A stretch of DNA of 16,925 nt from assembly GCA_002315675.1 (NCBI GenBank), contig DCHP01000101.1:1-16925 (forward strand), read 5' to 3'. The translations under genes and the position numbers were made by a program. The notes beneath the pieces are model-generated. The model saw only the letters and a program-made list of their open reading frames with translations. It was not told the origin of the DNA and made no database searches. Positions 7,109 through 14,272 of the stretch are shown here, one piece after another (position 1 is the first letter of the stretch; each line of letters starts with the position of its first letter). The stretch comes from Rikenellaceae bacterium UBA1749. Its GTDB lineage: Bacteria; Bacteroidota; Bacteroidia; Bacteroidales; Rikenellaceae.

Positions 7109-8092
7109 ATGAAGGTATCTATTGCTGTCATTACCTACAATCAACAAGAGACCCTAGCACAGACTCTCGACAGTATCCTGATGCAGAAAGGTAATTTTTC
7201 TCTTGAGATTGTTGTCGGTGAGGATTGCAGTACTGATGGTACTCGAAGAATAGTTACAGAGTACCACAACAGATATCCGGACATAGTAAAACCAATACTT
7301 CAGTCCAAGAACCGCGGAATTATGGGTAATTCTGCCGATACATTCCGTGCGTGTACTGGCGATTACATCAATATGATAGCTGGTGATGACTATTGGGTAG
7401 ATGAATATAAGCTTGCAAAACAGGTTAATTTTCTTGAAGAGCATCCTGATTACGGATTGGTAGCAACCGACGGATATAGATTGCTGGTCAAAAAGAATAA
7501 GCTGATACCCGGTTTGCCTCCAATTAATCCAATAGAGAACGGTCAAGTGTTTTCGCGTTTTTCAAACACATTTGGTGTCTACGCCATGCCTCTTACAGTC
7601 TTGTTCAGAGCAGAATTACTGAAATATATAGACTTTGATGAATTTGAAAAACGCAAGTTTTCAGTTGAAGACACTCCGTTGCAGGCAATCTTGAGCCATC
7701 ATGCCAAGTTTGGATATATTCCGGACAAGACAGCTGTGTATAGAGTATATCAGGAGTCAGCAACATTCATTTCTTTCAATCATCCAAAGTATTTGGATTA
7801 TCACAAAGGGCTTGTTGCCATTAGAAAATATCTTGATGAACTGTTTCCAAATGAAGTTGTGTACTCTGAAGAGTGGGCCAATGAATATATGTTTTACAGG
7901 GAGTATTTGAAGCATCTTCACAATGTCAGATATAAAGATTCGAAAAAGCTTGTAGATACATATTCAGATACTCTTTCTCATAATGCCAAATACTTGAAAG
8001 CCAAAAAATACACAACGTCATTAATCAGTTTTATTCTGTTCCACTTTTATAAGGAATTCTCATATAAAACAGAACTTTCAAAGAAGTTATGA
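7109..8092 (+). CDS. GT2 family glycosyltransferase
   Basis: The 327-aa GT-A enzyme belongs to a distinct subgroup with N-terminus VSIAVITYNQQETLAQTLDS, nucleotide motif GEDCSTDGTR (37-46) and metal motif AGDDYW (91-96). The later motif SVEDTPLQAIL, followed by FGYIPDKTAVYRV, gives the ED acceptor/base region and the typical ending seen in this subgroup. Composition returns here to the higher GC of the first genes, marking the right edge of the AT-rich block. Its TGA overlaps the ATG of the FdtA-like gene (ATGA at 8089-8092), indicating coupling with the deoxy-amino-sugar genes. It may add that sugar, but this is inference from position. Confidence 0.9.
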   Translation: MKVSIAVITYNQQETLAQTLDSILMQKGNFSLEIVVGEDCSTDGTRRIVTEYHNRYPDIVKPILQSKNRGIMGNSADTFRACTGDYINMIAGDDYWVDEYKLAKQVNFLEEHPDYGLVATDGYRLLVKKNKLIPGLPPINPIENGQVFSRFSNTFGVYAMPLTVLFRAELLKYIDFDEFEKRKFSVEDTPLQAILSHHAKFGYIPDKTAVYRVYQESATFISFNHPKYLDYHKGLVAIRKYLDELFPNEVVYSEEWANEYMFYREYLKHLHNVRYKDSKKLVDTYSDTLSHNAKYLKAKKYTTSLISFILFHFYKEFSYKTELSKKL

Positions 8093-8505
8093 AAGAAACC
8101 ACAGTAAACGACTGCCGTGTAATAGACATTCGGAAATACTCGGATAACAGAGGATATTTGTCTGTGATAGAAGGCGGGCTTGATATACCTTTTGAGATAA
8201 AGAGAATATATTATCTTTATATGGTGCCCGAGGCAGCTCGTGGAGCGCATGCGCACAAACGCCTGCAGCAATTGATGATTGCCACCAGCGGTTCGGTACA
8301 CGTCACCATGGATGACGGAAAAAACAGAAAGACATTTGTATTGGACCGCCCATGGAAGGGACTTCTGGTACCACCGGGTTTATGGAGAACATTGAATGAT
8401 TTTTCAGGTGGTACCGTGTGTATGGTGCTTGCCAGTGAGAAATATGAAGTTTCAGACTATATTCGTGATTATGACGATTTTTTAAGATATAAAGGTTTAT
8501 TATGA
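8089..8505 (+). CDS. FdtA/QdtA-type dTDP-4-keto-6-deoxyhexose 3,4-ketoisomerase
   Basis: The 138-aa small cupin has the WxcM/FdtA-family signatures: SDNRGYLSVIEG (18-29), RGAHAHK (51-57) with the active-site histidines His54 and His56, LLVPPGLWRTL (92-102) and the C-terminal YEVSDYIRDYDDFL (119-132). Known members move the keto group of dTDP-4-keto-6-deoxy-D-glucose from C4 to C3, preparing it for transamination to dTDP-Fuc3N or dTDP-Qui3N. I cannot decide between the galacto (FdtA) and gluco (QdtA) product by eye. It overlaps both neighbours by four bases. The acyltransferase that normally ends the pathway is next, but the PLP aminotransferase (FdtB/QdtB) and RmlA/RmlB are absent from the window. 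Confidence 0.9.
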   Translation: MKETTVNDCRVIDIRKYSDNRGYLSVIEGGLDIPFEIKRIYYLYMVPEAARGAHAHKRLQQLMIATSGSVHVTMDDGKNRKTFVLDRPWKGLLVPPGLWRTLNDFSGGTVCMVLASEKYEVSDYIRDYDDFLRYKGLL

Positions 8506-8960
8506 TACACCCGTTAGCTGATTGTCAAAATAATGCTATTCCAGAATCCACAAAGGTGTGGCAGTTTTGTATAATACTTCCCGGTGCTGTTATTGGGGAA
8601 AACTGCAATATCTGTTCACATTGCCTGATTGAGAATGATGTGAGGATTGGAAATAATGTTACTGTCAAATGTGGGGTGCAGATATGGGATGGGGTTGAAC
8701 TTGAGGATAATGTGATGGTCGGTTCCAATGTCACTTTCACCAATGACTTGTATCCAAGGTCGCACAACAAGGATTGGAAACTGCTGCGTACAAAAGTGTG
8801 CAAAGGGGCTACTGTTGGAGCCGGTTCTACAATACTTCCTGGGCTTACCATTGGCGAAAATGCAATGATTGGTGCAGGATCGGTCGTTACCAAGGATGTT
8901 CCGGCTGGTGAGATCTGGGTAGGGAATCCGGCTAAGTTTATGGCGAAAGTCGAACATTGA
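8502..8960 (+). CDS. Left-handed beta-helix sugar N-acyltransferase (FdtC/QdtC/WbpD-like)
   Basis: The 152-aa protein is built of hexapeptide repeats ([LIV]Gxxxx), for example PGAVIGENCNI, DVRIGNNVTV and TVGAGSTILPGLTIGENAMIGAG. It contains TNDLYPRS (80-87), the conserved active-site loop of the amino-sugar nucleotide N-acetyltransferases such as WbpD/WlbB and FdtC/QdtC, and ends with the usual VGNPAKFM. Members are trimers using acetyl-CoA (or another acyl donor) to acylate the 3-amino group of an NDP-sugar. Directly following the FdtA-like isomerase by an ATGA overlap, it most likely makes an N-acyl-3-amino-3,6-dideoxyhexose nucleotide. Whether acetyl-CoA or the local carrier protein supplies the acyl group is not known. 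Confidence 0.89.
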   Translation: MIHPLADCQNNAIPESTKVWQFCIILPGAVIGENCNICSHCLIENDVRIGNNVTVKCGVQIWDGVELEDNVMVGSNVTFTNDLYPRSHNKDWKLLRTKVCKGATVGAGSTILPGLTIGENAMIGAGSVVTKDVPAGEIWVGNPAKFMAKVEH

Positions 8961-8973
8961 TGTTTTGGATTGA

Positions 8974-9948
8974 ATGTTGAAATTGTCGATTGTAGTTCCA
9001 GTCTATAACGTTGCACAATATCTTTCCAAGTGTCTTGACAGTCTGCTGAATCAGGACATTGATAAGGAAGATTATGAAATTATTGTTGTCAACGACGGTT
9101 CTACTGATAACAGTGGAACTATTGCCTTGGATTATGCCAACAGATATCCAAATATTACATTAATCAATCAGGAAAATCAGGGCTTGAGCGGCGCACGGAA
9201 TACGGGAATAATAGCCGCACAAGGCAAATACATCCAATTTGTTGATTCTGACGATTTCTTGGAGCCGAATGTGGAAAAGGCGCTGGTCGATAAGATGGAG
9301 CATGAACATCTTGACATACTACGGTTCAACTATCAGAATGTAAATGAACGGTATGAGGTATTTGAGCCAAACAAATCAGGAAAGCCATTCATGGATTATA
9401 CTGACAGTATTTGCAATGGTTCCACTTTCCTGTCTGAACGTTTGGGCTATGCATGTTACGTTGTTCAGTTTATTCTTAGAACGGACTTGGTAAAATCACA
9501 AGCTCTGTTCAAGCAAGGCGTGTATTTTGAAGATACCGAATGGACCCCAAGAATGCTACTGGCTGCCCAAAGGGTCACTTCTACTGATACCATAGTGTAT
9601 AACTATCTGGTTAGAGAGGGTTCCATTACCAAAGGGATTGATATTGGAAAGAAAAGAAAAGCTGTTGAAGACAAAATAACTTTGATTGAGTCATTGAAGC
9701 AGCAGATGGAAAGAACTAGTGATAAAAGATGGTACGAAGGCATGATATCCAGTACAGTGATATCAGTATTGTGTTGCGTTGTAGAAGATTTTTTCCCAGA
9801 AAGGAACAAATATATCAATACTTTAAAACGGATGGGAGTTTTCCCGTTATCGGCATATCATTTGAACAGACTGGCGATAAGAAAGCAAAAGATGATAAAC
9901 CGTTCAATACGTCTTTTCTGCTGGTGTTACAAATTGAAGAATAAATAA
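8974..9948 (+). CDS. GT2 family glycosyltransferase
   Basis: The 324-aa GT-A enzyme opens LSIVVPVYNVAQYLSKCLDS, with VVNDGSTDNS at 38-47, GLSGARNTGI at 70-79 and the metal-binding DSDDF at 91-95. YFEDTEWTPRML carries the acidic base motif. This is the common capsule/EpsJ-like GT2 type. The C-terminal 40 residues are basic with several hydrophobic positions, compatible with peripheral membrane binding. It starts 13 bases after the acyltransferase stop and precedes the polytopic membrane protein by 24 bases. The substrate is unknown; the amino-dideoxy sugar of the two preceding genes is one plausible donor. Confidence 0.9.
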   Translation: MLKLSIVVPVYNVAQYLSKCLDSLLNQDIDKEDYEIIVVNDGSTDNSGTIALDYANRYPNITLINQENQGLSGARNTGIIAAQGKYIQFVDSDDFLEPNVEKALVDKMEHEHLDILRFNYQNVNERYEVFEPNKSGKPFMDYTDSICNGSTFLSERLGYACYVVQFILRTDLVKSQALFKQGVYFEDTEWTPRMLLAAQRVTSTDTIVYNYLVREGSITKGIDIGKKRKAVEDKITLIESLKQQMERTSDKRWYEGMISSTVISVLCCVVEDFFPERNKYINTLKRMGVFPLSAYHLNRLAIRKQKMINRSIRLFCWCYKLKNK

Positions 9949-9972
9949 CGAGGCATTTCTGATAGATTTTTT

Positions 9973-11382
9973 ATGATTTCCTGTTTCCCTGAACCATTTG
10001 CCAGAAAGGCGGTAATAACATATCTTGCTGCTCTTGCAGTTTCTACGGTTTTATTTTCCAAATATTCCATGAATATTACATTCATAATTCTTGGAATAAT
10101 TGAGGTGTTGCTTTTCTTTTTTGGATCAAGTTCATTAACTGTAAAATGGGCAAGATTACCGGAAAAAGCATTTGAAAAGAAACTGTTCTGGTGGGCGTTT
10201 GCACTGCGGCTTGTTTGGGTTGTTTTTTCCTATTTTTATTTTCAGGCTCAAACCGGCAAACCTTTTGAGTATGGTACTGGCGATGCTTTTGCATATCATG
10301 ATGGCGCCGAGTGGCTGGCGGGCTGTGATTGGGATTTTGTAATCAGATACTTGTTCACCGATAGAAATGGTGTTTCTGACAGTGGTTATGTGTTTTATCT
10401 AACCTGTTTTTATCGGATTTTTGGCGTTAATATATTCCTGGTAAGATTGGTCAAATGTTTACTTAGTTCCTATTTGTGTGTATTGATGTACCGACTTGCA
10501 TCCAGGCATTTCGGTATGGAAACAGGACGTATGACAGGCATATTCTGTATGCTCATGCCTAATCTGATATGGTATTGCGGACTGCACCTGAAAGAGGTTG
10601 AAATGATATTTCTTACTGTATTGAGTATTGAGCGAGCTGACTATGCGCTGCGTAGAACTGGCAAGGATAAGTTATGGGCGTTTATTGTTGCAGGATTGTC
10701 TGCATTGATGCTGTTCGGCTTCAGAACGGCATTGGGAGCGGTGGTTTTTTTGTCTATTGGTTGTACGTTATTATTCAGTTCTTCAAAGAGTTTGGCTGCA
10801 TGGCAGAAATGGGTGTTCGGATTATTGTTGGCGATAGGTATGGCTTTTACAATAGGACAACGCATACAGTCTGAGATTTCTGAAATTTGGGCAGTTCGAA
10901 ACACAAAACAGGAAACAAATATGGCATGGCGTGCCACTAGAGAAGGCGGTAATGCATTTGCAGTATATGCAGGCAAGGCAGTATTTGCTCCACTGATATT
11001 TACAATTCCATTTCCAACAGTAGTTGATATTGATTACCAGAAAAACCAGCAGATGATAAATGGTGGTAATTATGTGAAGAATATTACTTCGTTCTTTACA
11101 ATCTTTTCATTAATCGTTTTTTTGATTTCAGGCAACTGGAGAATACATGTATTACCTATGGCTGCGTTATGCGGTTATTTGCTGGTAATGGCGTTTTCCG
11201 AGTTTGCCCAATCCGAACGCTTTCATCTGCCGGCATTACCTTTTGCACTGATGTTTGCCGCTTATGGTATCACGCATTTGGACAAATTGGAAATAAAAAT
11301 ATTCAAGTATTGGCCGTATCTGATTTTTGTTGCCATAATTGGATGGAGCTGGTTCAAATTGGCAGGTAGAGGTTTGGTATAG
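9973..11382 (+). CDS. Polytopic membrane protein, GT-C-like glycosyltransferase or polymerase candidate
   Basis: The 469-aa product has roughly ten hydrophobic segments by eye. Between the early ones lies a large polar loop with YGTGDAFAYHDGAEWLA (100-116), which resembles the acidic 'D..xYH..A' first-loop motif of GT-C enzymes (GT39/ArnT-type, lipid-phosphate-sugar users). Further conserved-looking parts are HLKEVEMIFL (205-214) and SERFHLPALPF (414-424) before the final membrane segments, as in the same class. In this setting it could transfer a sugar from polyprenyl-phosphate on the outer face, or serve as a Wzy-type repeat polymerase, which is otherwise missing from the window. I favour GT-C from the loop motif but cannot exclude Wzy. 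Its stop is 16 bases before the GT10 gene. Confidence 0.72.
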   Translation: MISCFPEPFARKAVITYLAALAVSTVLFSKYSMNITFIILGIIEVLLFFFGSSSLTVKWARLPEKAFEKKLFWWAFALRLVWVVFSYFYFQAQTGKPFEYGTGDAFAYHDGAEWLAGCDWDFVIRYLFTDRNGVSDSGYVFYLTCFYRIFGVNIFLVRLVKCLLSSYLCVLMYRLASRHFGMETGRMTGIFCMLMPNLIWYCGLHLKEVEMIFLTVLSIERADYALRRTGKDKLWAFIVAGLSALMLFGFRTALGAVVFLSIGCTLLFSSSKSLAAWQKWVFGLLLAIGMAFTIGQRIQSEISEIWAVRNTKQETNMAWRATREGGNAFAVYAGKAVFAPLIFTIPFPTVVDIDYQKNQQMINGGNYVKNITSFFTIFSLIVFLISGNWRIHVLPMAALCGYLLVMAFSEFAQSERFHLPALPFALMFAAYGITHLDKLEIKIFKYWPYLIFVAIIGWSWFKLAGRGLV

Positions 11383-11398
11383 GTTGTTATTATTATCG

Positions 11399-12394
11399 AT
11401 GAATAAACTCTTTCGTCAAATACCTGTAGTGCGATATCTGTTGGTCGTATATCATCAACTACAGCATTATTATGTCCCACAACAGCAATCGAACGTGCTG
11501 TTATACAATTATGTCACTAATCCGGTTCCACAGGACTTTTGGTTAAGGGATTTTATAGTGTCGAGACACTTACTTGATAAATCAAACAAACGGGTAGCAG
11601 TATTCTCAATTTTTGGGAACAAAACAATGATTAGGTTCAATAGAGCCGATATCAAAATTTTAATTGCTAGAGAGAATGTGCATAGAGATAATTGGAGAGA
11701 CTACGATAATCTATGTAATGATCTCCAATGCTTGAATCTGCGTTTAGGTTTTGATTACAAAGATGAACCCGGATATATGCGTTTCCCTCTATGGATAATG
11801 TGGACTTTTCCACCAAATGTTACATATCAGCAAATAAAGGAGTGGTGTGATCAAGTAAATAATCCAAAGAATATGTCCTATAAAGAGAGACGATTTTGTT
11901 CATTTCTTTGTTCACATGCGGATTTTGGAAGAGAAGAGATTTATGAGCAGGTTTCTACAATTGACAAAGTTGATTGTGATGGAAAGTTATTTCATAATTC
12001 TGATGACCTAAAGACAAAATATTCTGATGACAAGGTGGCATATCTTAGGCAATATCGGTTTAACCTAACACCTGAGAACTCAGATGCAGAAGGTTATGTA
12101 ACAGAAAAATTATTTGAGGCGATTAGCGCAGGATGTATACCTATTTATTCAGGTAGTGGTAATAATCCTGAACCAGAAGTGATAAATAAAGATGCTGTTT
12201 GTTTCGTGAAAATGTATGATGGCATGGGAATTGATGATAATAGGTTGATACTGGAGAAAATTCGAGAACTTAACGAATCAGAAGAAGCATATCTCTCTTT
12301 TGCACGACAACCTAGACTAAAGCCTGAAGCTGCAGATGTTATTTGGGGGTATATTGTTGACTTAGAAAAGAGACTCGAAAATCTCTTTCATTAA
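11399..12394 (+). CDS. GT10 family glycosyltransferase (alpha-1,3/4-fucosyltransferase family)
   Basis: The 331-aa protein carries the diagnostic GT10 block at 219-251: YRFNLTPENS, then GYVTEKLFEA and ISAGCIPIYSG, containing Glu226, Asn227 and Lys237, which correspond to the GDP-fucose-binding residues of Helicobacter and human enzymes. Upstream, ARENVHRDN (90-98) and the FCSFLCSH strand (167-173) fit the GT-B N-terminal domain of this family. The expected reaction is transfer of L-fucose from GDP-Fuc to a GlcNAc- or Glc-type residue, although donor specificity in capsule loci is not proven. The ATG at 11399 is preferred; an in-frame ATG at 11339 would overlap the membrane protein by 44 bases and add 20 residues unlike the family. 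No C-terminal heptad repeats as in H. pylori FucT are present. Confidence 0.88.
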   Translation: MNKLFRQIPVVRYLLVVYHQLQHYYVPQQQSNVLLYNYVTNPVPQDFWLRDFIVSRHLLDKSNKRVAVFSIFGNKTMIRFNRADIKILIARENVHRDNWRDYDNLCNDLQCLNLRLGFDYKDEPGYMRFPLWIMWTFPPNVTYQQIKEWCDQVNNPKNMSYKERRFCSFLCSHADFGREEIYEQVSTIDKVDCDGKLFHNSDDLKTKYSDDKVAYLRQYRFNLTPENSDAEGYVTEKLFEAISAGCIPIYSGSGNNPEPEVINKDAVCFVKMYDGMGIDDNRLILEKIRELNESEEAYLSFARQPRLKPEAADVIWGYIVDLEKRLENLFH

Positions 12395-12459
12395 TGGAAG
12401 CAACACAATCTATGTTGACAATGAATAGCAATTTTTATTGCAATGAAGGGGGTAGTTGA
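12394..12459 (+). other. Coupled 21-codon mini-ORF in a 149-base gap (possible gene scar)
   Basis: An ATG overlaps the GT10 stop as TAATG and opens a 21-codon frame that begins MEATQSMLTM and ends at TGA 12457-12459. This is exactly the junction geometry used by real gene pairs in this locus, but the ORF is too short to assign. The rest of the gap to the GT4 gene (12460-12543) holds no further ORF of note and no clear promoter. It could be the start of a gene lost by deletion or decay, a tiny leader, or chance. Confidence 0.25.
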
Positions 12460-12543
12460 TATGCACAAGGATAGAGGTTAATGATAAGATTCATTAGGCG
12501 ATATCCTTGTTATTACAAATAGGTAGGCAATTAAAGCGTAAAT

Positions 12544-13461
12544 ATGAGAGTATTAATTGTTGCATCATATAATAAGGGCTATTTTGCTCCATTTATTTCG
12601 GAGCAGGTGAGTGCTCTAATACGTGAAGGAATAGAATGTGAGTGTTTTGAAGTACAAGGCAAGGGCGTATTTGGATATATGAAGAATGTTAACAATCTAA
12701 AGTCGGCAATAAAAGCCTTTTGTCCAGATTTGTTATTTGCTCATTATGGATTGTCGGGCCTTATGGCTAATTTTCAAAGGAAAGTACCAGTGGTGACAAC
12801 ATACCATGGCAGTGACATCAACGACCCTATAGTATTGCCGCTATCCAAATTGTCGATGCGCCTGTCGCGATATAATATTTTTGTATCTCAGAAGCAAATT
12901 GACATAGTAAATCCCAAACGGAAATATGCATTAATCCCTTGTGGAATCAATCTGGAAGACTATCCAGTTGTTCCAAAAGTTGAGGCCAGAAGAAAGATGG
13001 GACTTAACGAAAATAAAAAATATGTCCTCTTTGCTGGAGCATTTGATAATACTGTTAAGAACTATCCATTAGCTAAAGCTGCGGTTGAGTTATTTGAAGG
13101 AGATGTCACACTGCTGGAACTGAAAGGGTATTCCAGAGCAGAAGTCGCCTTGATGATGAATGCCGCCGATACTTTCCTAATGACATCGTTTTCCGAAGGA
13201 TCTCCGCAGGTTATAAAAGAAGCCATGGCATGCGGTTGTCCGATAGTAAGTGTTGATGTCGGTGATGTGAAGGAGGTCTTTGGTACTGTTCCTGGTCATT
13301 TTATTTGTTCGTATAGTGTAAACAAAATTGTCGAAATGTTGACGATTTCACTTGATTTCAAAGGCCGAACAGAAGGTAGAAATAGAATAGTTGAGTTGGG
13401 ACTTACAAACGACATTATTGCGAAGAAACTTGTTGATATTGTTAAATATGTTCTTTCATGA
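12544..13461 (+). CDS. GT4 family glycosyltransferase (GT-B fold)
   Basis: The 305-aa product starts MRVLIVASYNKGYFAPFISEQ and has TTYHGSD (85-91) in the N-terminal domain and a C-terminal Rossmann half beginning YVLFAGAFDNTVKNYPLA (160-177). The retaining GT4 EX7E motif is Glu218 to Glu226 in SEGSPQVIKEAMACGCPIV. It is a retaining transferase acting on NDP-sugars at the cytoplasmic face. At 305 residues it is shorter than the common 350-400, mostly because the N-terminal domain is compact. It is preceded by a 149-base gap, the longest non-coding stretch of the window, and its TGA overlaps the GT32 ATG (ATGA at 13458-13461). Confidence 0.9.
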   Translation: MRVLIVASYNKGYFAPFISEQVSALIREGIECECFEVQGKGVFGYMKNVNNLKSAIKAFCPDLLFAHYGLSGLMANFQRKVPVVTTYHGSDINDPIVLPLSKLSMRLSRYNIFVSQKQIDIVNPKRKYALIPCGINLEDYPVVPKVEARRKMGLNENKKYVLFAGAFDNTVKNYPLAKAAVELFEGDVTLLELKGYSRAEVALMMNAADTFLMTSFSEGSPQVIKEAMACGCPIVSVDVGDVKEVFGTVPGHFICSYSVNKIVEMLTISLDFKGRTEGRNRIVELGLTNDIIAKKLVDIVKYVLS

Positions 13462-14198
13462 TACCCAAAATCGTACATTATTGCTGGTTCGGACGTAGCC
13501 TCATGCCAGAGCTAGTCAAGAATTGCATTGCCTCGTGGCACAAATACATGCCGGACTGGGAATACAAACTCTGGAACGAAGATAACTTCGATATAGACTC
13601 ATCGCCACAATATGTCCGTCAGGCATACCAAGCACGAAAATTCGCGTTTGTTTCAGACTACGTACGCCTGACAGCTCTTGCAAAATATGGAGGAGTATAT
13701 CTTGATACTGATGTGGAAGTCCTGCGTTCCTACGACCCTCTTCTTTCTGACACAGCATTCATGGGTTTTGAAGAGTCGCGTGCTCACCTTCCGGGAACTT
13801 GTGTAATAGGATGCGAAACTGGATGCAAATGGGTAATTGATATGCTTTCTACGTACGATGGTGTAGAATTTCTCAGTCCTGACGGACAAATGGATATGAC
13901 AACGAATGTTCAGCGATTGGGACGGGCAATGGTAGCCGAAGGGCTAGTGCCAAATGGGAAAGAGCAGTACATTGATAAGTGGGGACTGCGAGTTTATGAT
14001 CACCACCATTTTTCTCCCATAACATCGACAAGAGTGATGCGCAAAAACAAAGACACTTTCTCAATTCATCACTTTGCTGGCAGTTGGCATGACAAGAAAG
14101 GAATGCTTGCAAAATTGCAGGCAAGCCCTGTGGCAAGGGAGATAATTAACGCTATGGTACAAGTAAAGCGGCGGATAGTACGTCTTGAAATACAATGA
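13458..14198 (+). CDS. GT32 family glycosyltransferase (DXD sugar-binding region)
   Basis: The 246-aa protein matches the bacterial Och1/capsule GT32 pattern: IPKIVHYCWFGR (2-13), CIASWHKYMPDWEYKLWNED (23-42), KFAFVSDYVRL (61-71) and YGGVYLDTDVEV (77-88), in which DTD (83-85) is the metal and nucleotide-sugar-binding DXD motif. A C-terminal SIHHFAGSWHDK segment is also typical. Family members often add a galactose, glucose or mannose-type residue to capsular repeats; the exact sugar is unknown. It is coupled to the GT4 gene by a four-base overlap. It is followed by a 74-base gap before the ATP-grasp gene. Confidence 0.91.
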   Translation: MIPKIVHYCWFGRSLMPELVKNCIASWHKYMPDWEYKLWNEDNFDIDSSPQYVRQAYQARKFAFVSDYVRLTALAKYGGVYLDTDVEVLRSYDPLLSDTAFMGFEESRAHLPGTCVIGCETGCKWVIDMLSTYDGVEFLSPDGQMDMTTNVQRLGRAMVAEGLVPNGKEQYIDKWGLRVYDHHHFSPITSTRVMRKNKDTFSIHHFAGSWHDKKGMLAKLQASPVAREIINAMVQVKRRIVRLEIQ

Positions 14199-14257
14199 GT
14201 AATGCTGAGTTTTTAGATAAGTCCTCATATATGATGAACGATTTCTTCTTCTATTAA
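14195..14257 (+). other. Coupled 20-codon mini-ORF at the GT32 3' end (possible gene scar)
   Basis: An ATG overlaps the GT32 stop as ATGA and opens a 20-codon frame starting MSNAEFLDKSS and ending FFFY before TAA at 14255-14257. The start geometry equals that of the functional couplings at 659, 8089, 8502 and 13458. The following 15 bases to the ATP-grasp ATG contain nothing else. The peptide could be the first residues of a lost gene or a chance frame. Confidence 0.25.
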
Positions 14258-14272
14258 TCGCGTATTAATTCA

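Noticed and set aside
8525..9016. 163-aa open frame on the - strand
   Set aside because: It is antisense to the hexapeptide-repeat acyltransferase; the repeat-rich composition keeps the opposite frame open.
11339..11398. ATG at 11339 as start of the GT10 gene
   Set aside because: The extra 20 residues are encoded out of frame within the membrane protein's 3' end and do not resemble a GT10 N-terminus.
12428..12441. Small inverted repeat GCAAT-tttt-ATTGC as a terminator
   Set aside because: The stem is only 5 bp and AT-rich, and no U-run follows; it is too weak to call.
12395..12543. Internal promoter or invertible-promoter region before the GT4 gene
   Set aside because: No TTTG/TAnnTTTG-like Bacteroidales promoter pair and no long inverted repeats were found in the gap.
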